A DNA stretch of 64,000 nt. It comes from Saprospiraceae bacterium (lineage in GTDB: Bacteria; Bacteroidota; Bacteroidia; Chitinophagales; Saprospiraceae). Where the stretch lies: positions 46,810-110,809 of the forward strand of contig JANQLV010000072.1 in the NCBI GenBank assembly GCA_028280415.1, given 5' to 3'. Below, piece after piece: positions 53,860 through 62,736 of this stretch (position 1 is the stretch's first letter; each line of letters opens with the position of its first letter). The notes under the pieces are model-generated. The model searched no databases. It was not told where the DNA came from and saw only the letters and a program-made list of their open reading frames with translations. A program made the translations under genes and the position numbers.

Positions 53860-55131
53860 TTATCTGCCCATATTGGCGATGATTTCATCTCCAAATTCTG
53901 AGCATTTTAATAAGGTTGCCTTATTCATCAATCTTTCAAAATCGTACGTTACACGCTTCTTGCGAATGGCCGCTCCAATTCCTTTGATGATACGATCAGC
54001 AGCTTCATGCCAGCCCATATAGCGCAACATCATTTCACCGGAGAGGATGACAGAACTGGGATTCACTTTATCCAGTCCTGCATATTTTGGTGCAGTACCA
54101 TGTGTTGCTTCGAAAAGCGCAATACCGGTTGTGTAATTAATATTTGCACCGGGAGCAATACCAATTCCTCCTACTTCTGCAGCAAGGGCATCGGAAATAT
54201 AATCTCCGTTAAGGTTCAATGTAGCAACCACTGCATACTCAGCCGGTCTTGTCAAAATCTGCTGAAGGAATGCATCGGCAATTACATCTTTGATTAAAAT
54301 AACCCCTTTATCCAAAGCTTTTTTCTGTGCAGTATCCGCAGCTTTTTTTCCTTTTGCATCCTTGATGCGATCGTATTGGGCCCAGGTCCATACTTTTTTA
54401 CCAAACTCTCTCTCTGCCAGTTCATAGCCCCACTCCTTGAATTTACCTTCGGTAAACTTCATGATATTTCCTTTATGAACCAAGGTCACGGATGGTTCAT
54501 TATTATCAATTGCATACTGGATCGCTGCTCTAACCAATCTTTCTGTTCCTTCGATAGAAACTGGTTTTACCCCAAGAGAAACCGTATCGGGAAAGCGGAT
54601 AGATTTTACTTTCAACTCTTCGATCAAAAACTTTTTAAGTTTTTTCAATTTAGCTGTCCCCGCCAGATATTCAATCCCGGCATAGATATCTTCGGTATTT
54701 TCACGGAAGATTACCATGTCTACCAGCTCTGGTTTTTTAACCGGAGAAGGTACACCTTTGAAATATTTAACCGGACGTACACAGGCGTATAGATCCAATT
54801 TTTGCCGCAATGCTACATTCAAAGAACGGATACCGCCACCAACCGGCGTTGTCAAAGGACCTTTGATTCCAATCAGGTATTTTTTCATATCGCGAAGCGT
54901 AGCTGCCGGCAACCACTTTCCGGTCTTGTCCATTGCTTTTTGTCCAGCGTAGATTTCGTGCCAGTGAATTTTGCGTTGGCCTTTATAAGCTTTCTCCACA
55001 GCCGCATCCAATACGCGTACAGCTGCTGCCCAAATATCCGGGCCAATACCATCTCCTTCAATAAAAGGAATGATTGGATTGTCAGGTACGTTTAGTTTTC
55101 CATTTTCGATAGTGACTTTTGTCCCACTCAT
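53860..55131 (-). CDS. icd: NADP-dependent isocitrate dehydrogenase
   Basis: A 423-residue, prokaryotic homodimeric IDH of the same length class as the Escherichia coli enzyme. Visible motifs are [20 protein letters not shown] (substrate phosphoserine-region serine and arginines), [25 protein letters not shown] and the cofactor segment HGTAPKYAG with Lys-Tyr that favours NADP over NAD, then [14 protein letters not shown]. It catalyses oxidative decarboxylation of isocitrate to 2-oxoglutarate in the citric acid cycle. It is transcribed alone on the minus strand with a terminator behind it. Confidence 0.97.
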   Translation of the reverse strand: MSGTKVTIENGKLNVPDNPIIPFIEGDGIGPDIWAAAVRVLDAAVEKAYKGQRKIHWHEIYAGQKAMDKTGKWLPAATLRDMKKYLIGIKGPLTTPVGGGIRSLNVALRQKLDLYACVRPVKYFKGVPSPVKKPELVDMVIFRENTEDIYAGIEYLAGTAKLKKLKKFLIEELKVKSIRFPDTVSLGVKPVSIEGTERLVRAAIQYAIDNNEPSVTLVHKGNIMKFTEGKFKEWGYELAEREFGKKVWTWAQYDRIKDAKGKKAADTAQKKALDKGVILIKDVIADAFLQQILTRPAEYAVVATLNLNGDYISDALAAEVGGIGIAPGANINYTTGIALFEATHGTAPKYAGLDKVNPSSVILSGEMMLRYMGWHEAADRIIKGIGAAIRKKRVTYDFERLMNKATLLKCSEFGDEIIANMGR

Positions 55132-55370
55132 TTTTATATTGTATTTTGGCCTTGTCTTGACCGGCTCAATCAGCTGGATAGACAGGCGGGTTTAAGAGTA
55201 TATTTCAATTAATGAATATTGAGTATTTATCGAAGTACTAATTTCAATTTTCACCAGGTAATCTTTCCCGGTCTCAAATTGTTACTTTTGAAAATCGCTG
55301 CAAATGTAAGGATTTTATAGCTTAAATTCTATCTTCCAAAATAAGACCTCCTACAACTCGAAATAAGAAT

Positions 55371-55378
55371 TATCTTTG
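55371..55378 (+). promoter_or_regulatory. -7 promoter box for the lipoprotein gene at 55423
   Basis: TATCTTTG matches TAnnTTTG exactly, 45 bp before the ATG at 55423. No clear -33 element was seen at the expected distance. Confidence 0.5.
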
Positions 55379-55422
55379 TTCTAAAACCAGCTATCTATTT
55401 TTATATCAAAAAAAAAGTAAAC

Positions 55423-56022
55423 ATGGTGAATTGTCTTTTCAGAAACGTACTTTTATTTTGTCTGATATTCTTTTTTTCGTGTAAAACGACCAAGCAAACT
55501 ACAGCAGTGGCTACAGAAAATTGCGAAACGCTGGCTACTGTCAAAGACTTTACAGGACTGGATGGTTGTAGCCTGATGATTGTACTCGATAATGGCGACA
55601 AACTCCTTCCCGTTAAAATAAAAGATGAAACCTTTACGCTCCGAGAAGGGCAAAGAATTAAATTGAGCTATAAAGAATTACAGGATGTCGCAAGTATCTG
55701 TATGGCCGAAAAAGCGAGTATAGAAATAACTTGTATAGAATTGATCGCTGGCAAACCCGTAGTTGCAGAATGTCATGATACCAATCAACCTTTCGAAGTT
55801 CCCTGGATGCAGGAAGTCATCCGTACTTTTAATCCCGCTTCTATCAAAAAATTCAAATTCAGACCAGACGGCTGGGCATATCTGTTTTCTACAGGGCAAA
55901 AACAAATTCTTTATGATTGTCAGGGAACTTTGCTTTGCGAACATCAGGGAGCGGGCGTCAATAAATGTATGGAGAAATATCTTCCAGAGAAAAAAGGAAA
56001 AGAGATTTATAGCAACCAGTGA
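55423..56022 (+). CDS. Putative lipoprotein of unknown function
   Basis: A 199-residue protein with a lipobox (IFFFSC, Cys about 20) and a mature start KTTKQTTAVATENC. It has seven cysteines after the lipobox, several in pairs (NCETLATVKDF, DGCSLMIVLD, VASICMAEKASIEITC, YDCQGTLLCEH), which suggests disulfide bonding in the envelope. The N-terminal half looks like a small beta-barrel (LDNGDKLLPVKIKDETFTLREGQ) resembling an OB-like domain. I do not recognise a family. It ends 15 bp before ruvB and is probably its operon partner, for reasons that are not obvious. Confidence 0.75.
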   Translation: MVNCLFRNVLLFCLIFFFSCKTTKQTTAVATENCETLATVKDFTGLDGCSLMIVLDNGDKLLPVKIKDETFTLREGQRIKLSYKELQDVASICMAEKASIEITCIELIAGKPVVAECHDTNQPFEVPWMQEVIRTFNPASIKKFKFRPDGWAYLFSTGQKQILYDCQGTLLCEHQGAGVNKCMEKYLPEKKGKEIYSNQ

Positions 56023-56037
56023 TAAACCGAATTGATA

Positions 56038-57060
56038 ATGAACCCTAATCTTGATCCAACAGATGATAATCTGATCCCGGAAGAAAAACTCATTGAGCGC
56101 GCCTTGCGGCCAAAAGAGTTAAGCGATTTCAGCGGACAACCTAAGATAGTAGAAAACCTGAAGGTCTTTATTGCTGCTGCCAAACAAAGAGGAGAAGCCC
56201 TGGACCATGTTCTTTTACACGGACCTCCCGGCCTTGGTAAAACAACTCTTTCACATATTATTTCCAATGAGTTGGAAACCAATCTAAAAATGTCCTCTGG
56301 TCCGGTCCTGGAAAAACCCGGTGACCTGGCCGGATTGCTAACCAATCTCGATGAAGGAGATGTTTTATTCATCGATGAAATCCATCGTCTCAACACCGTG
56401 GTGGAAGAATATCTCTACTCCGCTATGGAAGATTACCGGATCGATATTATGATTGATAGCGGCCCCAATGCGAGAAGTATTCAAATTTCGCTCAATCCTT
56501 TCACATTAATCGGAGCGACGACCCGGATGGGCCTGCTCACCGCTCCTATGCGGGCTCGTTTTGGAATTACCTGTCATCTGGATTATTACGATACTAAAAC
56601 ACTGGAAGGTATTGTCAAGCGATCTGCCAGTATTCTGGATATTCCAACGACGGATGCCGGTGCACATGAGATTGCCCGCCGTAGCCGGGGTACTCCCCGT
56701 ATAGCGAATGCGCTCCTGCGCAGGATCAGGGATTTCGCCCAAATTAAGGGAAATGGTACGATTGACGTGGAAATTTCCAAGTATGGTTTATCCGCTTTAA
56801 ATGTTGATGAGAGTGGCCTCGATGAGATGGACAACAAAATTCTTTCAACGATTATAAACAAATTTAAGGGAGGTCCTGTCGGCATTAATACACTAGGTAC
56901 AGCAGTTGGTGAAGAGGGCGGCACAATAGAGGAAGTTCATGAACCGTTTTTGATTATGGAAGGTTATATTCAACGAACACCAAGAGGCAGAGTGGTAACC
57001 GAAAAGGCTTATAAACATCTGGGAATTGTCCCACCTTCCAGATCCGGAACGCTGTTTTAG
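56038..57060 (+). CDS. ruvB: Holliday junction DNA helicase RuvB
   Basis: A protein of 340 residues from the ATG at 56038; the frame extends two codons to a TTG. Motifs are the opening [19 protein letters not shown], Walker [13 protein letters not shown], Walker [11 protein letters not shown], sensor I IGATTRMG and the arginine-finger region RARFGIT, followed by sensor II ([15 protein letters not shown]) and the winged-helix end ([22 protein letters not shown]). RuvB is the motor that drives branch migration with RuvA. ruvA and ruvC are not in the window. Confidence 0.97.
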   Translation: MNPNLDPTDDNLIPEEKLIERALRPKELSDFSGQPKIVENLKVFIAAAKQRGEALDHVLLHGPPGLGKTTLSHIISNELETNLKMSSGPVLEKPGDLAGLLTNLDEGDVLFIDEIHRLNTVVEEYLYSAMEDYRIDIMIDSGPNARSIQISLNPFTLIGATTRMGLLTAPMRARFGITCHLDYYDTKTLEGIVKRSASILDIPTTDAGAHEIARRSRGTPRIANALLRRIRDFAQIKGNGTIDVEISKYGLSALNVDESGLDEMDNKILSTIINKFKGGPVGINTLGTAVGEEGGTIEEVHEPFLIMEGYIQRTPRGRVVTEKAYKHLGIVPPSRSGTLF

Positions 57061-57346
57061 AAGAAAAGGATGATCAGAGGCATAAAATGGTGGTTTTGTG
57101 GAGGTTGAGGTAAGATAATTCCCCTGTTACAAAGCAAAAATTGGTGAACTTGTATGCACTTTACTTGTTTTATTATAAATCGATCTTTAAAGGTTTTAGC
57201 CCAGGATTACATACATACAAATCGAATAACTTTTCTTTAGCATCATTTTGTCTTTTTGTAACCATTTTTTCACGGTTTTTATCGTTAGAAAACCATATAT
57301 TTAAAATACTAAGAGGCTTTTGATTTTCAAATACAATCCATTCGCT

Positions 57347-60300
57347 ATGAAGACCTTACTATTCACCTATTTCACATTGATGAGTTGCCTGGCACTCAGC
57401 GCGCAACCTTTGGCCATCCCTAATCGACATCAGCATACACATGATCATCACTCAGCTCATCACCATGATCATGGTCATAATCATTTTGGCCATAAGCATA
57501 GTCATAAACACAAGCATGCCCAATACGATTATGAAGATCCCCAGGTATTGAAAAAAACTACAGGGATTGCTTTCGTAAAAAACCAGAATCAATGGCACGA
57601 AAATGTTGTTTACAAAGCTGGCCTCGGAGGGATGAACACTATATTTTTAGAGCAAAAAGGATTTTCTTACATATTTGTCAATCCGGAAGATGTTAGCGAA
57701 TTACACGAGATTCAACATCAGGAAAATGCCGAGTTGAATATGAGAATGCATGCTTATAAAGTATTGTTCCAAAATGCCAATGAAGTTAGATTTGAAGAAG
57801 AAGGTCGCCGCAAAGAATATCACAATTATTTTCTTGGAAATGACGAAAGCAAATGGGCCACAGAAGTTCCCCTTTTTGAAAAAATCAAGTATAAAAAGCT
57901 CTACGCAGGAATCGATCTGGAAGTATATAATATCAAAGGCAATATGAAATACGATTTTGTGGTCGCACCTTATGCTGACCCGAATCTAATCAAGATGACA
58001 TACGAGGGAGCCGATGCAGTAGAAATCGATAATAGCAATTTGATCATCCATACTTCCGTAGAAACCATTACTGAACAAAAGCCTTACGCTTATCAGATGC
58101 TTAATGGAAAACAGGTGCAGGTGGATTGCGAATACGAACTCAGTGGTAATACTGTATCTTTCGAATTTCCCAATGGTTATGATCGCAATCGCACTTTAGT
58201 TATCGATCCAATTGTAGTTGCTTCTACCCTGTCCGGTATGACCAGTACTTATGCTTTCGGACACAGTGCAACCTACGATAATCAGGGTAATATTTACGCC
58301 GGAGGCCGGGCTTTCGGGATTGGCTACCAAACGACTAGTGGTGCATTTGAACAAAGTTACGGTGGTGGAGATAGTGATATAGCAGTTACTAAATATAATC
58401 CGAATGGCACTGCTCAGGTCTATGCAACTTATATCGGTGGAAATAATGCAGATGCACCACACAGTATGATTACCGACTTCAATGGTCAGCTTTACATTCT
58501 GGGAAGTTCCAATAGTGTGGATTATCCGGTAACCAATAATGCCTTCCAAACTACGCTTGGAGGGTCTTATGACATAGTGGTTACTAAACTCAATGCTGCC
58601 GGAAGTGCATTGGTTGGTTCTACTTTTATGGGTGGGGAATCAATGGATGGTATTAATACCTCTGTTTTGAATTCCAATTACGATGATCGTTTCCGGGGAG
58701 AAATTGTTTTGGACCAACAGGGGAATGCCTACATTGCTTCATCTACTACTTCCGATAATTTCCCTGTAACTGCAGGAGCTTATGATACCCAGAAAAATCA
58801 AATTGGAAATAATTCGCAAGATGCAACCGTTTTTAAATTAAATAATACGCTCTCTACTTTATTCTGGTCAACTTATCTCGGAGGAGATGATGCGGATGCC
58901 GGCTTTGGACTACGCGTAGATGATTTCGGGAATGTATACGTTACCGGAATTGCCGGCGCACCCAATTTTCCTACAACGCCCGGAGTAGTCGAACCCAACT
59001 GGATGGGAGGTGAAGAAGATGCTTTCATAACAATTATTAATCCATCTGGAAGTAATCTGGTTGCCAGTACTTTTTGGGGCTCCTCCGGTGATGAACATAG
59101 CTTCTTTTTGGATATCGATGAAAATGATAATGTCCATATTTACGGGCAGACTACCGGTACCATGCCGATTACCCCTAATACCTATTCTCATAATAGCGGA
59201 AGCTGGCAATTCCTTTCCAGCTTTAACAGCGATTTGACATCCCTTGTATACAGTACAGTAATTGGAAATGGAGGCGGAGGCTACGATTTTGTACCGGTGG
59301 CTTTTATGGTTGATAAATGTAATAATATCTACTTCTCGGGTTATTACGCCAATTTCGGGCTTCCAACTACGCCTAATGCTATTTCTACTTTTGGAGGTTC
59401 CGTTTACCTAGGAGTGCTTGATCCTTTTGCTACGGACCTACAATTCGGGACTTATTATGGTAATGCAGATCACGTGGATGGTGGAACGAGCCGGTTTGAT
59501 AAATCAGGAACTGTTTATCAAGGTGTTTGTTCCTGTACCAATCAAAATCGGGTACTAAACACTCTTCCGGGGGCATTTTCTGAAAATCAGATTACTTTTT
59601 GTGATATAGGGGTTTTTAAAATTGATTTTGAGATTCCAACAGTGACAGCTGCAGCGGTAGCTATGCCGGCAACCAGTGGTTGCGCGCCTTTCACTGTCAA
59701 TTTTCAGTATACCGGGCAAGATGCAACCATTTTCGAATGGCATTTTGATGATAATGGCGCAACGGCCAATAGTATAAATCCAAACCATACCTTTACCGAG
59801 CCCGGGACCTATGAAGTCATGTTGATTGCAACCAATGAATTCACTTGTAATTCAGTAGATACTTCATTTTTGGTCATCGATGTTTTGGAATCGGCATCTA
59901 CGCTAACTGATACTACAATATGTAATCCGGACGAGACTATATTTTTGGACGCGACAACCACCAATGCTACCTATACCTGGCAGGATGGTTCGACGGGTTC
60001 TACTTTCAGTGCCACAGGTCCTGGAGTATACTATGTTGATGTTAGCTTGTTGAACGGTCTCTGTACCAGAAGAGATTCCTTTATCGTTGAGTTAAATAAT
60101 TCGCTCTCACTGAATTTGGGGCCAGATTTTTCTTTGTGTGATGAATCTTCCTTTACCCTTGACGCGACAACTCCCGGGGCTGTTTCCTATGTATGGAATA
60201 ACGGATCAACCAATCCTACCTTGCAAATAAGTAATACCGGAACGTATTCAGTAATTGCATACGATAGTGATGGCTGTGCAATATCAGATGATGTGACAGT

Positions 60301-61519
60301 TATTTTTAGTACTGTCCCAATATTTGATCTCGGACCGGATACTACCCTTTGCGACTTGCATACAATTGATCTTGAGCCTGGCTACCCAAGTGCTACATAT
60401 ACCTGGCAGGATGGCTCAACCAACAGTGTTTTCACGGTATCCGACCCCGGAGTTTATTGGGTAGAGGTTAACAATCAGGGTTGTCTGGGATATGATACGA
60501 TAGAAGTAAGTTATCTAGCCGAAGTATTTCTGGAGATTAATTCCTACGATGTAGACTGCTATCTGGATTGTGACGGTAGTATTGATGTCGATATCTCAGG
60601 TGGAAATGGTCAGCTTAACTTTTTGTGGAATACGGGTTCTACCGAGCCGGATCTCGAAGATTTATGTGCCGGAGATTATAATCTAACCATCACCGATGAT
60701 CTTTGTAATTATGAATTATCAGCAATAAGTATTGTACAGCCGGATCTCCTGGAATTTGAATACGATTTTATCGATGTAGTATGTGCCGGGGATGGTACAG
60801 GCTTGATTAATTTAACCAGTATTCTTGGTGGTACTCCGCCCTATTTGACAAGCATAAATGGAGAACCCTTTGCGGATCAGACTATTTTTTCAAATCTGGA
60901 TGGAGGGGATTATGAAATCGTACTTAGTGATGCTAATGGTTGTACCGCTTCGGAAGTAATCAATATTTATGAGCCACCATTTATAACTATAAGTGCCGGG
61001 CCGGATCAAACGATTGAACTAGGTGAAGATGTTGAACTGGAAGGCTTTGTTTTTCCAACTACCAATCAAAATATAGCCTGGTCACCAACAGATAGTCTGG
61101 ACTGTGTAAATTGTATAGAACCACTTGTTGACCCTACCAGTACGACTCTTTATACACTGACGGTCACGGATTCTATTACGGGTTGTGTGTTGCAGGATGA
61201 TGTTTTAGTTCGGGTAGAAAAAAATCGAAACGTGTTCATTCCAAACGTCTTTACGCCAAACGGTGATGGGATCAATGATATTTTCACCATCTTTACCGGA
61301 AACGGTGTACGATCCATCCGCAATTTCCAGATTTTCAATCGCTGGGGAGCCTTGGTTTACGCTGATGACGACATTTATCCCAAAGCTCAGGATTTTGGCT
61401 GGGATGGTACTTTTAAGGGGAAAGAGATGAATAATGCCGTCTTTGCCTGGTATGCCGAAGTGGAGTTTCTGGATGATGAGGTGATTATTTATAAAGGAGA
61501 TGTGACTCTGGCCAAATAG
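57347..61519 (+). CDS. Large secreted SBBP-repeat/PKD protein with histidine-rich N-terminus and type B T9SS domain
   Basis: About 1390 residues from the ATG at 57347. A signal peptide (about 1-20, LALSAQ) is followed at 28-57 by a stretch with 16 His in 30 residues. A DUF7948-like domain (about 75-290, VKNQNQWHENVVYKAGLGG) leads to SBBP repeats (about 295-760, for example GGDSDIAVTKYNPNGTAQVY), forming a beta-propeller. A PKD domain (FEWHFDDNG) and several Ig-like repeats (TYTWQDGST, SYVWNNGST) follow. The C-terminal type B domain is VFIPNVFTPNGDGINDIF to the end DVTLAK. It is a surface protein that could bind metal ions through the His-rich part. The TTG/ATG frame extends 9 codons upstream; the ATG at the signal peptide is used. 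Confidence 0.9.
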   Translation: MKTLLFTYFTLMSCLALSAQPLAIPNRHQHTHDHHSAHHHDHGHNHFGHKHSHKHKHAQYDYEDPQVLKKTTGIAFVKNQNQWHENVVYKAGLGGMNTIFLEQKGFSYIFVNPEDVSELHEIQHQENAELNMRMHAYKVLFQNANEVRFEEEGRRKEYHNYFLGNDESKWATEVPLFEKIKYKKLYAGIDLEVYNIKGNMKYDFVVAPYADPNLIKMTYEGADAVEIDNSNLIIHTSVETITEQKPYAYQMLNGKQVQVDCEYELSGNTVSFEFPNGYDRNRTLVIDPIVVASTLSGMTSTYAFGHSATYDNQGNIYAGGRAFGIGYQTTSGAFEQSYGGGDSDIAVTKYNPNGTAQVYATYIGGNNADAPHSMITDFNGQLYILGSSNSVDYPVTNNAFQTTLGGSYDIVVTKLNAAGSALVGSTFMGGESMDGINTSVLNSNYDDRFRGEIVLDQQGNAYIASSTTSDNFPVTAGAYDTQKNQIGNNSQDATVFKLNNTLSTLFWSTYLGGDDADAGFGLRVDDFGNVYVTGIAGAPNFPTTPGVVEPNWMGGEEDAFITIINPSGSNLVASTFWGSSGDEHSFFLDIDENDNVHIYGQTTGTMPITPNTYSHNSGSWQFLSSFNSDLTSLVYSTVIGNGGGGYDFVPVAFMVDKCNNIYFSGYYANFGLPTTPNAISTFGGSVYLGVLDPFATDLQFGTYYGNADHVDGGTSRFDKSGTVYQGVCSCTNQNRVLNTLPGAFSENQITFCDIGVFKIDFEIPTVTAAAVAMPATSGCAPFTVNFQYTGQDATIFEWHFDDNGATANSINPNHTFTEPGTYEVMLIATNEFTCNSVDTSFLVIDVLESASTLTDTTICNPDETIFLDATTTNATYTWQDGSTGSTFSATGPGVYYVDVSLLNGLCTRRDSFIVELNNSLSLNLGPDFSLCDESSFTLDATTPGAVSYVWNNGSTNPTLQISNTGTYSVIAYDSDGCAISDDVTVIFSTVPIFDLGPDTTLCDLHTIDLEPGYPSATYTWQDGSTNSVFTVSDPGVYWVEVNNQGCLGYDTIEVSYLAEVFLEINSYDVDCYLDCDGSIDVDISGGNGQLNFLWNTGSTEPDLEDLCAGDYNLTITDDLCNYELSAISIVQPDLLEFEYDFIDVVCAGDGTGLINLTSILGGTPPYLTSINGEPFADQTIFSNLDGGDYEIVLSDANGCTASEVINIYEPPFITISAGPDQTIELGEDVELEGFVFPTTNQNIAWSPTDSLDCVNCIEPLVDPTSTTLYTLTVTDSITGCVLQDDVLVRVEKNRNVFIPNVFTPNGDGINDIFTIFTGNGVRSIRNFQIFNRWGALVYADDDIYPKAQDFGWDGTFKGKEMNNAVFAWYAEVEFLDDEVIIYKGDVTLAK

Positions 61520-61545
61520 TATAGAAGTTGGAACTAAAATGGCAG

Positions 61546-61585
61546 GACCAGGTGTAAATGTATTTGCACCTGGTCTTGTTTTTCT
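61546..61585 (+). terminator. Hairpin terminator after the SBBP protein gene
   Basis: GACCAGGTG (61546-61554) and CACCTGGTC (61567-61575) form a 9-bp stem, extended inside by AAAT/ATTT, followed by TTGTTTTTC. Confidence 0.8.
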
Positions 61586-61603
61586 GGTATAAAAGTCGAT
61601 AAT

Positions 61604-62482
61604 TTATTTTTTTACAAACTTCATCGACTTCGTGTGGATACCCGTGAATACATGGATATAGTATATTCCTGCCGAGATATCACTTATATCGATCATTAGA
61701 ACTTCCCTCCCTTTCGTCCCGGTATGGTTAATCGATTTAAAAAGCTTCCCCGTTGAGGAGATCAGATCAATTCTCATTTTAGCCGGAACCTCTGTATTGA
61801 TTTTTACACTGATATTATTACCATCTACGGGATTGGGATAGACAAACAAGCTTTTAATAACATTCTCTTCACTGTTGTCAATTTGTTGTTGTAAATAGGG
61901 TACTCCTTCTAAAATAGCCGAAGTATCCCCTGCTATTTCATATCCCGGAATCTGATAGGCTTTAATTTTTAATTGATCTATAATATTATCGCAGTTGACA
62001 AAAGCATCTTCATTATAGCCCAGACAAAGTGCCCAGCAAGCATTTGGGAAAGGCATGAACACATTTTCTTCTATTTCCACACAGACTTCATTAATCGTAT
62101 AATCACAAGCGCAATTTGGATTAACAGGAAGGTTATAACTACAAGGAAGAAAATCGCTTTCGTTATATCCCTGGCATTCTGCCAAACAACTATTCGGATA
62201 GAAAACTAATTCTCCATTACTTGCTGTTACGCAAACGGGTTCAACATTAAAACCGCAAGCACAAGCGGGATCATAGGATATATCGTAATTACAATCTGTA
62301 AAGTCATCACTATTATAGCCCATACAATGGGCCCAGCAGGCATTTGGGAAAGGTATGATATTACCATTATCCAATTGAACACAGACCATATCTATATCCC
62401 AGGAACAGTCACATTCATTAATAGAATAGACAGAGAAGTGAAAGCAGAAAACTGCTAACAGTACACACAGTTGATTTTTCAT
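61604..62482 (-). CDS. Secreted protein with three Kazal-like domains and type A T9SS sorting domain
   Basis: A 292-residue protein with a signal peptide (about 1-20). Three units of about 46 residues follow: each has C-x-C-x7-C, then about 12-14 residues ending in FPNAC or YPNSC, then x3-C-x-GY and a final Cys. This is the Kazal serine protease inhibitor pattern, with the family's usual C2-x7-C3 spacing. In Kazal inhibitors the P1 residue is the second after C2, which here is Trp, Phe and Tyr. A linker (about 150-210) leads to a type A sorting domain (LFVYPNPVDGNN to SMKFVKK). The function is inferred from the fold: a surface or released protease inhibitor. The larger paralogue at 62737 follows the same plan. 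Confidence 0.8.
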   Translation of the reverse strand: MKNQLCVLLAVFCFHFSVYSINECDCSWDIDMVCVQLDNGNIIPFPNACWAHCMGYNSDDFTDCNYDISYDPACACGFNVEPVCVTASNGELVFYPNSCLAECQGYNESDFLPCSYNLPVNPNCACDYTINEVCVEIEENVFMPFPNACWALCLGYNEDAFVNCDNIIDQLKIKAYQIPGYEIAGDTSAILEGVPYLQQQIDNSEENVIKSLFVYPNPVDGNNISVKINTEVPAKMRIDLISSTGKLFKSINHTGTKGREVLMIDISDISAGIYYIHVFTGIHTKSMKFVKK

Positions 62483-62736
62483 GATTAAATTGTTTCGTAT
62501 TTGTTTCGCGTTCGAGTATTGTTTTTTACTCGTAATTGCCAGTTTTTTTTTGGAGGGATTCTGTACCTGGAGGGATAGGTCCGGAGGGATTTAATTGTTT
62601 GTATTCAAAAAGGATGCCTTTTTTTAAAAAAGGTTATAAAAAACGAAATATTCCTTTCGTAAAAGAAAATTCCGCCCCATACATAAAGTACGAGGCGGAA
62701 TCAAGCTATGAAAATTAGAACTTGAACAACTAGAAT
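62483..62736. other. Intergenic region between the two Kazal-like genes
   Basis: 254 bp containing the terminator of the upstream (62737) gene at 62661-62701 and the unmapped promoter of the gene starting at 62482. No other feature was seen. Confidence 0.3.
62661..62701 (-). terminator. Hairpin terminator after the multi-Kazal gene
   Basis: ATTCCGCC and GGCGGAAT form an 8-bp G+C-rich stem around a 17-nt loop; on the minus strand the sequence continues TTTCTTTT. It lies 36 bp beyond the stop at 62737. Confidence 0.8.
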
